Below, piece after piece: positions 54,422 through 64,000 of a stretch of DNA of 64,000 bases (positions within the stretch are counted from its first letter, which is position 1; every line of letters begins with the position of its first letter). A model generated the notes under the pieces. It was not told the DNA's origin. It saw nothing but the letters and a program-made list of their open reading frames with translations, and ran no database searches. Made by a program: the position numbers and the translations under genes. The stretch comes from Clitoria ternatea (taxonomy: Eukaryota > Streptophyta > Magnoliopsida > Fabales > Fabaceae): contig CM075676.1 of NCBI GenBank assembly GCA_037962975.1, forward strand, positions 96,232,001 through 96,296,000, in the 5' to 3' direction.

Positions 54422-56208
54422 GGGGTTGTTTGGTATAAAGTTGAGTTGATGGAGTTTAGAAAACTGAGGTTTTGTAAATGGAGTTTAGAAAACTGGGGTT
54501 TTGTAAACGGAGTTTTGTTTGATTGACAATTGAGTTAAAGTGAGTTGAGTTGTAGTGATTTTGTTTGGTTTGTAGTAGAATTGGGTTTGAAAAATAGTAG
54601 TTTAGGGTAAAATTACTAAAAAAGGTATGAATTTAAATATATATAATTTGTGTGTATATTTATTTATGTTAATATTAAATCTATAATATAAAACCAAAAA
54701 GAGAATTAAATTTAATAATACATATTTAATAAATGAATTAATATATTAAACACTAATTAATATTAAATTTTTTATATATATATATATTAAAACTAATAAA
54801 CTAATTTGATGATAGTATATTTATTTTATAAAATAAATTACAAATTAAATGGTTGTTATATTATTTTTCCATCCATAAAATAAAAGTAACATTAATTTTG
54901 CTTCTTTAACTAAATTAAGTTATAATAAAAATTATATTAAATGCTTGACTTTTTTTATAAAAATGTTATAAACACATATTGCAACTTAATTTGGTTATAT
55001 GACTAATTGTCTGTCCTACTAATCCCTAATTACGTAATGTATCGTCATTTATCGCAAGTTCGTAAAACTTTATCGATTTCTCATATCTTGCTACTTGTTT
55101 TTCGTCGTTCATAACGTTACGTGTGATAACTAAAATGAATGTAAACATATTATAAACTACTAAACTATAATTATACATAAACTAATAATTTTACAAATAC
55201 AAACTAAATTATATACAAATTCAGAATGATAAAAAATAAACTATATAAAAACTAAATTATATACAAATTCATAATGATAAAACTGAATTATATATGTAAA
55301 AAATTGTTTTATATAATGATAAAAAAAACTAAATTATATAAAAAAAATTCAGAATAAAAAAATAGGGAATGCTAGCATACACCCTACAACAACACCTCAC
55401 CCATGTACCACACCAATCACAGCCATCCATCACCAAGATTGCATCATCACCGTCCATCCCAAGCACCATCACCACCAGCCAACCATCACCGTCCATCCCC
55501 CACCCCCACAAACCCGAGCCCTCATTCCAATATCCACGGCCACCCACAACCACTCCCACCCACGGCCACCAACAACCTCCCACCCCCTCCCCTATAAACC
55601 TCTAACCCAAAACCCAAGCCCCACAAACCCACGCCCCCCCCCCCCCAAAAAAAACTCATGGCCACCCACAAACCCCCACAAGCCCGAGCCCCTGTTTCAA
55701 ATTCCCACAGCCACGCATACAAACCCACGACCACCCCAAAACCCAGCAACCTAATACCCAACAGCCAACAGAAAGGGTCACACCCATCAAACAGAGGAAG
55801 GAGAAACAGTGGAAGGAGAAACAGAGGAAGGAGAAATAGTGGATCGGTGGCCAACAGACACACATCAAAACGAAAGAATTGAAGGAGAAAAAGAATGGTG
55901 GTGCCTTACTTCAGATCACCTGTCGATCCTTCCTCCTTAGTTAGATCGGACACCCGCATGATGTTTCTTGGCGTGGCTCACGTGTTTATAACCGTTAGAG
56001 GGGTAGAATGGACTTTCAACCCAACCACGTTGAATGAAGGCTACACGGACCTGCTTCTGGCCAACGGAGGTTCAGAACGACGCAACGCCGTTGGCCTCGA
56101 CGGAACGGAGGACTGGGAGCTCACCAAACAGGACGTCGTCCACGTTGACGGAGAAATGTCGCTTTAACGCAGCGGAACGAAGGTTTTTGTTTCGAACCAA
56201 ACAGCCTC
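54422..56208. mobile_element. Non-autonomous PIF/Harbinger-like element
   Basis: 1,787 bp with ends GGGGTTGTTTGG and, read outward from the right, GAGGCTGTTTGG, flanked by TAA (54419-54421 and 56209-56211). Unit A has the empty site TACTATTAAACGG at 50618-50630. Three-base TAA/TTA duplications and such ends are typical of PIF/Harbinger. Inside are AT-rich DNA (54600-55370), a C-rich block coding only for Pro/His/Thr low complexity (55369-55640), a C run at about 55636-55648, repeats of GGAAGGAGAAACAG (55795-55845), and a GC-richer right end. No transposase is present. Confidence 0.85.
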
Positions 56209-56317
56209 TAAATGGTTTTGATGATTCCATTAAATTAAATTAATATTAAATTTAAAATAATAATTTCCATTTAAAATGTTTTTAGAAATTTATTTATAGA
56301 AAAACATAATATAAAAT
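56209..56317. repeat. Tandem unit B, part 2
   Basis: TAAATGGTTTTGATGATTCC ... ATAATATAAAATTTTCA, matching 50623-50737. After about 56317 the similarity with the unit ends. Confidence 0.85.
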
Positions 56318-59300
56318 TTTCAATTTAGCAGTCAGTTTTTTCACTTGATATGACGTAGTTTTAAAATTATGGCACAATTGTCACATTAATTAAGGTGTCT
56401 ATAACTTATTGAAAGATTTGATCATAGTAATTAATACGGAATACCTCCAACATACTTAAAGGCAAAAAAACAAATGTTTTAATGTTTTCTAAAATGATAT
56501 GTTTATTGATTTAATTAGAAGAGGTGGCAATAATAAAAAAATTGACTCGTATCAATGATTTAACCAATTTAAGATTTAACAGATTACATCAACTTTTGGT
56601 TTGAAGTGTGTTATTCACTTTTAACTAAATAATAACGGTATCCTTAGATGCAATGTTCAAAGTTGCAATGAGGAGACTAGCTCAGATATCACATGATCTT
56701 TTTAATATATCTCATTATTGAAAAGGAAAATACTTTATGATAAAAAATTATGTCATCTATTATGATTAGAAAAGGAAAATTAAGCAAATACGTTGATCTG
56801 ACAGTATAACAGCCTAGAGAATAAAGATATTGGAATGATGTCTGTGACATCCCGGCGTTGTTGAGGGCGGAGAGTGACCGTCAATGCATGTACATGAGTA
56901 CGGACGAGTGATTGTCGGTGCATGAACACGAAAAAGTTAAACATATTTAATGTAGAGAAATTCTAGGATAGGTGACCTTTTAAAAAGTTTTCCAATAAAT
57001 TTAATCCTTTAACATCTCAATTTCCATATATATATATATATATAGTTGTTTAATCACTAATTTACAAAAAAAAAATATCAACCGTGATTGGAATAATTTG
57101 TTTTTGTTACAATGAATTCCTATGAAGAAAGAATCAAGAGCAGCAATAAAAAATTGTGAAGTCACGTTTGTACGCGGTACGTAAAAATATGGGGAAATGC
57201 AATACTAGCTATTGGGTGGGGTGAAGAGAGAAAACATGATACAACTTTGCACGTAAAGCTGGTTACTTTCAAACCTGCACCGGGCTTTCTCTTCTTTTCT
57301 AGTTGATTTGGAATTTCTATTTTCAGCTTTCCTCTTGCTTCTTTCCCATCCAACGCCACCACGTTCCATGCCTACCCGTGTAAGAGGTACTCTTTTCCAA
57401 GAACCAATGTAAGAATAATGTTTTGCAATTTCTCTCAATATGAATCAATTCTTGAGTCGATATTATATGTTGATTAGAACACCATGTATTTATTTTTAAC
57501 TAAACTTGTTTAATAACTAGCTGAAAAGCAAATAGATACTAAGTTTACACCTAACTATTTTCACTGCATTTTATTGATTTCTCGCATGTAATATACTTAG
57601 AGAAATAAATAGAAAACACATACAGTACCAGTATAATAAAATTGGGAAATTTGTGCGTGTAAGTTGACGTACGTGTGTTGTAAATTGTGAAGGGGTGACA
57701 GCACGTGGCATTTATGGGTTGAATTGTTCCAATCGAAGGGTCTCCAGTTGAGTGACCCATGCATCGAACACGATCTATTGGATAAATGCTGATCTCTTTG
57801 GTTAAATATTGCATTATCTTACCATTTATGATTTACCAAGAGAGTGGAGGGTGTGAATATCAAATGGGCAAAAGTGGGAATGGGCTAACAAGTGGAATAT
57901 ATACATTAATGTTCTGCTGTAGAATTAATAGATAAATAATTATCACAAAATTTGACAACCTAGCTAGTGATGGGACAATACATGCTCAATCAATCCATCA
58001 CTCTATCTCAGAGTCCTTTCCTTTTCCCTTCTTCAATTGTTGCAGCCACCTACGTAAGACAAACGATATCAACATGCAACTCCCCTGTTGCTTTTGAGTT
58101 ACCATTCCACTAAGTAATTCATTCTTCGGCTGCTTATCTTCTAAATTCCTCAATCTTTTATCTACTGAATTTTAAACTAAACAACATTTGTAATATTATC
58201 TTTGCTTTAGTTTAAACTGATCTTAAAACTAGCCTTTTATTGTCAAATGTTAGTTAATTTGTTTCATTGGAAATATTCGTAAGCGGTTATATTCGAATTC
58301 GTAATAGTTAAAAGTGAATCAATCTTCTCCTCCCATACTCCACCCATCTTTTATTTTGATATTTGTTAAAATTTCATCTAAAAATCAATTAGTAATAATT
58401 GAATTGACCTAACAAATATTTAAATTAAGCGAAATATCATAAAGTAGACAATGCGAAACTTCTAACAGGTCTCCTCCAACAAAACTTACCAGATAAAGGT
58501 AGCTTTTGATCTATAACAAAAGGACAATTTTTTAACTTATAACAATCGTAAAAATATCATATTAAAGGTTTAATCTCAAAACCAATTAGCTGTTAGAAGT
58601 TTCACATCGTTTACCTCATAATATTTCGTCTTGTTTAAATACCTATTGAGTTACTTCGGTCATTGCTAATTGATTTTGTGATGAAACTTTTGACCATCTT
58701 TAAGAGAAAACTACTTAAAAGTTGTGATTGAATAAAAAAAAAGTTAAGATTATAAAAAAGTTGTCAAATTCAATTTTAATTAAACAATTTTTTTTATAAA
58801 AGTGCCAAAATTACCACCTCTAAACACACTCTTAGACAGTATAAAAACTTTTGACTATGACTAATTTCTAAGTAGGATGTCTTCAATTGTACGAAGAATA
58901 AGGTGATTAGTATCAAGCCAAAACTTTTTTTAAAAACTTTTTTACAAATAAACTTATATTAAACTTTTTCATAAATTCATTTAAAATTATAAATATTTGT
59001 AAAGTTTACCCAGACAAAAATTTGATTTTGGATCAAAATAATCAAACATGTCAACACAAAAGTTAAAGTATGCTTGTGTCCATTCAAATAATTCTAGAGA
59101 CGATCCAGTGGGGGTTATCTAATGATAAAAATTAGAGAATTTGTAATTAACTTGAGATTATAGGTTCAAATTCTAGTTTTATTATAAAAATCATAAAGAT
59201 GAAATCTTTTAAGAACATGTTGTAAACTTGGTTCAAGAAACCTTTTTAGGAATTATAGATTTAAAATAAAACTTAGTTGAAATAATAATAATAATAATAT

Positions 59301-60020
59301 GGTATCGCGCGAGATAGACCTGGTCACCAGTAACTCATACAGAGGGATACTCTGATGATGCTATATAGTATGCGGTTCCAGTTCAACTTGGCTTATTATA
59401 AGGTTAGCCTCGCAATAATTTTACTATTACCATACAGGATTGCAGGAACAATGTATCAAAATGTATTTCTATTCACTGCTACGGTAACGTAAAGGTAAGC
59501 AAAGCGCATCTTATCAGTTTTTGTGTGCGTAGCGTAGGGTAGGGGAACCTAATTTAAAGTATTTCTTTTCAAACGGTTGGGTGCTCAACGGTTTTATTTC
59601 TTCCCAACCTACCAGATGGTATTAAACAATTTGATGGATTGTGGATGAATAAAAAATTGCAGTTGGTGGAATGTTTTTTTTTTTTTTTCATATTGGTTGT
59701 GCGAATAGGGATAAAGAAGGTACTTCGTTCATTACATATTACTTGTCATTTTAGATTAAGAAAATTGATCTTATTTATCATTTTGTGATATATACCAACA
59801 CTGATAAAACATTAAATATTTCTTTTCTGAATACAACATTCTTTAATAAATGCTTATTAACAGAGGGAAATAACATGTTCAAATGAAAGACCATTCCATT
59901 AAGAAGGGCAACATGCATGTTTATGAATGATGTCGGTCGATCTATGTCACCATGCATCATATTGAGGTAGAAATCTTTAAAATTCTTGTTCACCTTGTAA
60001 CTGATTGGGATTGTATCTTA
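56318..60020. other. AT-rich intergenic DNA
   Basis: No gene recognised. TGTGACATCCCGG at about 56841 resembles the start of some plant Gypsy LTRs, but no LTR body follows. (TA)n lies at 57027-57045. 57160-57440 is less AT-rich and has two overlapping minus-strand frames without known motifs. A run of T is at about 59674-59688. Confidence 0.5.
59105..59215 (+). mobile_element. Possible tRNA-derived SINE remnant
   Basis: GGGGGTTATCTAATGATAAA is followed, about 40 bp on, by GGTTCAAATTCTAG, which is close to a pol III B box (GGTTCRANNCC). The A box is poor and neither poly(A) tail nor target duplication is clear, so this is only a suggestion. Confidence 0.25.
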
Positions 60021-60196
60021 GAGCCTGTTTGGATGGCTCATTTGGTTGGTCAAACCTCGGTTTGACCAACCCCAAAAATAAATCCTACGGTCAAACGGAG
60101 TTTTGACTATCTCGAACGGCGTGAAGAATCAATATCAATCCTTAAATTTCTCCATTTCCCCAACTCCGTTTCCCCAACTGGAAACCAAACGGACCC
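60021..60196. mobile_element. Tourist-like MITE
   Basis: 176 bp, GAGCCTGTTTGGATGG at the left and CCAAACGGACCC at the right (outward GGGTCCGTTTGG), flanked by TTA (60018-60020 and 60197-60199). Ends and duplication fit PIF/Harbinger MITEs, and the ends resemble those of the larger element at 54422. Confidence 0.8.
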
Positions 60197-60199
60197 TTA

Positions 60200-61077
60200 G
60201 GCTCCTTCTGTAACTAAGTGAGTGTTAGGGAAGGTTTTTCTTAAGAATTTATTTTCTTGATTTTCTGGAAAAGTACTTATTTATATGATTAAATAATTTT
60301 GTAAAAAGTATAGTATAATTAATCTATAAGATTATTTTTTAAAAGAAAATTTATTATAATCTGAATCTATTTTTTTTAGATTTTGATTATTAGAAAACTA
60401 TTTATTTTTATAATATACTTATTTGTTTTTTCTATTACATTTTCTCAATTATAACTCTTATATCTATTTTAGTAATTTTAAACTTAAAAAATATTTTTAT
60501 ATAATCCATGCAAAACAGATAAATTCTAACATAAATACTAATCAAAATAAAATACTGTTTTCTATAATGAAGTCCTTGACCCTTTGTAACCAATTAAGGC
60601 TTTCTTTGGTCATTATGTATAGATAATACAAATTTAAGCTTTTTTCTATATCTAAAAGCTTATAATTAATGAGGTATAAAAAAGGGAAGAGGAAGGACAG
60701 GGAACTCAGACTCACTAGATACTTCATATGATTATTTTGGAAAACCTTGTTAGGCTTGTGAACAGCTAACTATTTTAATTTTGACAATTGAAAGATTTCA
60801 CTAAACGATCAAGAAGGAAACAAAAATGGATCAATTACACATAAGAAAACTTTTCGATTCAGACATTATAAGTATAATGAAAACATAACTCAACTAAAGA
60901 ATCCGCTAAACCATTACATGATCTCCTGATACAAGATAGTTCAAAAACTACCAAATTACCCACACACAAAAAAAAAGCAGCATCTTGAAGAATATGTGAA
61001 CCGGGGTTGTTTTCCTACCATTCCAAAGCATCCACCAAATTTTTGCAATGTTTTTTGAAAAAGATTTCCAACCATTA
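60200..61077. other. AT-rich DNA, nothing recognised
   Basis: Short frames only. GGAAAACCTTGTTAGGC at about 60739 recurs in part near 61194 and 61226. Confidence 0.5.
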
Positions 61078-61358
61078 CACTTAACTTTCGAATGTTTGTT
61101 TTTAATTAATTCAGTGTTTTAATGCTTTTCTTATGTCAAAATATTTTAATGAATGTTTAATGAAGAATATAAAAGAAAATTTGATATATTATTTTGAAAA
61201 ACCTTGTTATGCCTCTTTATATATAAAAACCTTGTTAGGGCCTCGTGAACACATAACTTTTGAATGTTTGTTTGTTTTTAATTAAGTTTCTATTATTTTT
61301 CTTATATCAAGGCATTTTAAGGGATGCATGATTAATGAAGCATATAAAAGAAATTTTG
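61078..61358. repeat. Direct duplication of about 105 bp
   Basis: 61078-61182 and 61252-61358 share TTYGAATGTTTGTTT, TTAATTAA, TTTTCTTAT.TCAA and AATGAAG.ATATAAAAGAAA. Between them lies a second small repeat of ACCTTGTTA. The copies are about 80% alike by eye. Confidence 0.65.
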
Positions 61359-61452
61359 ATCACAATTTTGATGAAAATAACAGGATTAAAACCAATCTTA
61401 GACTTCGAAAGCATTATCGTCAATATTGATGTAGGGAGAGAGTTGATGATCT

Positions 61453-61453
61453 C

Positions 61454-61486
<33 letters not shown>

Positions 61487-61487
61487 A
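61453..61487. repeat. (CT)n(TA)n microsatellite
   Basis: About ten CT units are followed by seven TA units. Confidence 0.95.
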
Positions 61488-61552
61488 CACTTTTGTAGAA
61501 TTTCATTAGCATTTAAATTACCATGTGTTAGTCTTTACTTTTATTTCTCTTA

Positions 61553-62565
61553 AGTTGTTGTCAATTTACTGACATGACATGTTTGAACACGTGTCCTAAT
61601 TTTGTTAATACACATATCACCATCAGAACTTAAGACACATGTCAAATTTTAATTGAGTGATGATTAAATTTAAAATTAAAATAATTGGCCCTTGGTGGGA
61701 GTTAAACCAAAGACCTTAATCTAAAACATCATATTCATTACCATTAGGTTACATGTCACTTTCATGGTGTAATTGGTAATATTTGTATATAAAAATTACT
61801 TTTTAATATCTTTTAAAAGTATATTTAATTTAATTATTATTAACAAAATATTTAAAATATATTTAATTTAATTACTATTAATAAAATATTTAAAAATATA
61901 TTTCATTTAATTATTGATAATTAAATATTTAAAAATATATTAAACTAAATTATTATTGATAAAATATTTAAAAATATATTTAATTTAATTACTTTTAATA
62001 AAATGTTTAAAAATATATTTAATTTTAATTATTGTTAATAAAATATTTAAAAATATATTTAATTTTAAATATTATTAATAAAACATTTAAAAATATATTT
62101 AATTTAATTATTTTAAGTATCTAATTTATTTATTTTATTAAATAATTTTAAATATTTTATTAACAATACTTAAATTAAATATTTCAAATAAATAAATTAA
62201 ATATATTTTTAAATATTTTATTGATAATAATTAAATTAAATATATTTTAAAATATTTTATTAACCATAATTAAATTAATATACCTTTAAATATTTTATTG
62301 ATAATAATTAAGTTAAATATACTTTTAAAAGATATTAAAAGGTAACCTTTATATACAGATATTACTAATTATATCATGAAAGTGACATGTAGCTAAGTGG
62401 TAATGAATGTGATGTTTTAGATTAAGGTTTTGGGTTTAACTTCCACCAAGGGCCATTTTTAAAATTTCAAATTTAATCATCACCCAATCAAAACCTGACA
62501 TGTATGCTAACAAGACTGAGACACATGTCGAGACATGTCATGTCATTGAAACAAAAAAACAGGTA
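61553..62565. mobile_element. Foldback (long inverted repeat) element of about 1 kb
   Basis: The two halves are reverse complements over nearly the whole length, centred near 62060-62070. Pairs include ACATGTCACTTTCATG (61751-61766) with CATGAAAGTGACATGT (62375-62390), GGCCCTTGGTGGGAGTTAAA (from about 61687) with its counterpart near 62435-62455, and the outer GACATGACATGT (61571) with ACATGTCATGTC (62533). The middle is AT-rich with many ATATTTAAAAATATATT steps. Each arm holds a stretch reading TAGCTAAGTGGTAATGA ... GGTTTTGGGTTTAACTTCC (right arm, + strand), which resembles pol III A and B boxes. No protein frame; target duplication not determined. Confidence 0.75.
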
Positions 62566-63338
62566 AAATAATCACATCTAAATTCAAATAATGATTGATT
62601 TACTTTTAATTCTTTTTATTATCACATCTAACAATAACCACCAACAAAATTCTGTGTTTTTAAAATCAAATAAAAAAATTAGGTAACAAAAAAAATAAAT
62701 TTGTTAAAATCAAATAAAGCTGCTAAGTCTTGGTTATTAAAGGAATCTCAGTCTTCTAATTATTTTATACGCTTTAATTTTGACCGTTCGATTTAATGAC
62801 AATTCAAATATTTTTTATTTTCCCATTCAAACTACTACTAGGTTTATATTAATGTCGTTGGTAATTAATAAAATTTGTCAATCATTTTTAATTTAACATT
62901 TTATTATGTTAGTTAAAAATTTAATTAATAACATTTTAAAAATGTAAAATGGTTTGAATGAATAAAAACAAAAAGTATTAGATAAATTCAACAAATATTT
63001 TATTAATAGAGGTAAATTGAATGAATGACTATAAATTTATATTTTATTTTATAATTTCAATATTCACAAATTAATATATCAAGATTGATTGTGAATTAAA
63101 ATATATCAATTATCACTAATTTGACTATTTTGTTTGATTTTTATTATATTGTCAACAAAAATTAAATGGATTTGCTATATATTATATTAATTAATAACAT
63201 TTTAAGTGATTTAAAATGTTTTTAATAAATGGAGATAAAAGTATTAGACATATTCAATAAATATATGTATTATTATTGGAGATAGATTGAATGAATTACT
63301 ATAATTTTATAATTTATTTTATTAGTTTAATCGAAAAG
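62566..63338. other. AT-rich DNA, nothing recognised
   Basis: Very AT-rich with no frame or repeat of note. Two phrases (AATAACATTTTAA, AATAAATGGAG) recur loosely around 62930 and 63193. Confidence 0.5.
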
Positions 63339-63780
63339 TGATCTGGTCTCGATACTGACCCCTGGGCACTATGGTAATTTGACCAGGATCTGTCGTCATG
63401 ACCGATACCTCGTAATATATGGTGTCTTAACACCGGATCTCTGGAGTCATGGGCAAGGTCTCTGAACTGACCTCAGTATGAATTATTCCCTCAATACCAG
63501 GTACTCAAAGTTGACCTAAGTATCAGCGTGTTAAACAAGTAACCTACAAAGTGACTAACTGGTAGGTAGAGTTGTTTGGACATGTCTCTTTCACGTGTCA
63601 GCCTTTCTATGAAGGATTAAAAAAAATGCTAACACTGTGTACGAAAAGATTGGAAAGCAAGAAGAGTCTTCTTCTACCTTTAGGTATAAATACCCATGCA
63701 TCAACGTAACAAAGGTAGAACAATCTCTCTTAAACTTACGTTTAAGCTCTGATGTTCCCTTCAGGTATAAATACCCATGC
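63339..63780 (+). repeat. Broken LTR related to RT1/RT2
   Basis: It starts TGATCTGGTCTCGATACTG then ACCCC, an eroded form of the TGATCCGGT ... ACCGGCCCC start of RT1 and RT2. AGGTATAAATACCCATGC at 63682 and again at 63763 contains a TATA box, and ACGTTTAAGCTCTGATG ... TTCAGGT between them matches the CTTGAGCGTCGGAG ... GCAGGT region of the other LTRs. After the second copy of the TATA sequence the LTR stops and a gag fragment on the other strand follows. Confidence 0.6.
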
Positions 63781-64000
63781 GATAACCACCAAAGGACAAA
63801 GTTGGTCAAGTTTATGGGGAACGTCCTATAAAGTAAGGCATCAGACACCTCTATGATCATTAAGTTGTTGGTAAACATGGTCAAGTGTTCCTCTGGATCA
63901 CCTTTGCTATCATATTTCTCTATCGTTGATGGTTTATAATGTGTAGGCATCAGTGATGCCATTATCTCCTCTGTAAACGGGTTCACCGCGTATGGGATTG
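63780..64000 (-). pseudogene. Gypsy gag N-terminal fragment
   Basis: Read leftwards from the window end, it has NPFTEEIMASLMPTHYKPS, then EKYDSKGDPEEHLTMF and DALLYRTFPINLTNFVLWWL. This is the usual start of the Gag domain in Ty3/Gypsy elements with this LTR type (compare GKYTGETDPSKHLDAY in RT1). The homology stops at about 63780; the open frame runs on to 63591 into LTR sequence by chance. The rest of the gene lies outside the window or is lost. Confidence 0.65.

Noticed and set aside
55369..55883. Proline/histidine-rich frames in the PIF-like element
   Set aside because: C-rich low-complexity DNA is open on both strands; no transposase signature.
56841..56900. LTR start TGTGACATCCCGG
   Set aside because: The likeness is limited to about a dozen bases and no LTR body follows.
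57680..57760. miR398- or miR319-like words (AAGGGGTGAC, GAAGGGTCTCC)
   Set aside because: Only 6-10 bases agree and no hairpin partner is seen; chance matches.
1..64000. tRNA, rRNA or organelle DNA
   Set aside because: I found no cloverleaf with matching arms, no rRNA segment and no organelle gene. The tRNA-like boxes at 59105 and in the foldback element are too degraded to be tRNA genes.

Overview
The window looks like nuclear DNA of a flowering plant. It has long AT-rich intergenic stretches, a split gene with GT-AG introns, a TAS3-type trans-acting siRNA locus and several classes of plant transposable element. A dicot, probably a legume, is my best guess from the general look of the repeats; that is an inference, not a proof.

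Layout. (1) About 1-7593 is the right-hand part of a dead CACTA (En/Spm-like) DNA transposon read on the minus strand. It has transposase (TNP2-like), DUF4216-like and plant En/Spm-type (Transposase_24-like) fragments, an internal tandem duplication and an internal deletion. A LINE remnant and a small MITE sit inside it, and it ends in a GCGACG-rich subterminal zone with a CACTA-type terminus at 7593. (2) 7594-10200 is AT-rich with nothing recognised. (3) 11294-15142 is a complete ten-exon gene for an ankyrin-repeat RING E3 ubiquitin ligase of the XBAT32 type (506 aa). (4) About 16330-16800, minus strand, is a TAS3 gene: two miR390 sites flank one tasiARF that lies exactly in 21-nt register with the predicted cleavage site. 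XBAT32 and TAS3 converge tail to tail. (5) 16830-21687 is AT-rich with a possible MITE remnant.

(6) 21688-56317 is a tandem duplication of a roughly 3.8-kb non-coding unit. The left copy was interrupted by two LTR retrotransposons and the right copy by a PIF/Harbinger-like element, so each copy preserves the empty site of the other's insertions. RT1 (22502-36012, TSD GGTTT, LTRs differing at one base of 895) has a complete 1815-aa gag-pol. RT2 (38917-50614, TSD GATAC, LTRs differing at about 11 of 805 bases) has the same plan but three in-frame stop codons in gag-pol. Both are Ty3/Gypsy elements of the Tat type, judged by a second RNase H domain after the RT-RNase H. Each also carries, in antisense orientation between pol and the 3' LTR, a two-exon gene (865 and 856 aa) with its own TATA box, and between the converging genes an array of tandem repeats. 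The RT1 array includes 24 copies of a hairpin-forming 48-bp unit.

(7) 56318-63338 is mostly AT-rich DNA with a Tourist-like MITE, a possible SINE remnant, a direct duplication and a foldback element of about 1 kb. (8) 63339-64000 holds a broken LTR related to those of RT1 and RT2, joined to a gag fragment on the opposite strand.

How the genes relate: only XBAT32 and TAS3 look like host genes. In Arabidopsis both act in auxin/ethylene-linked lateral root growth, but whether their closeness matters is speculation. Everything else is mobile DNA or its debris.
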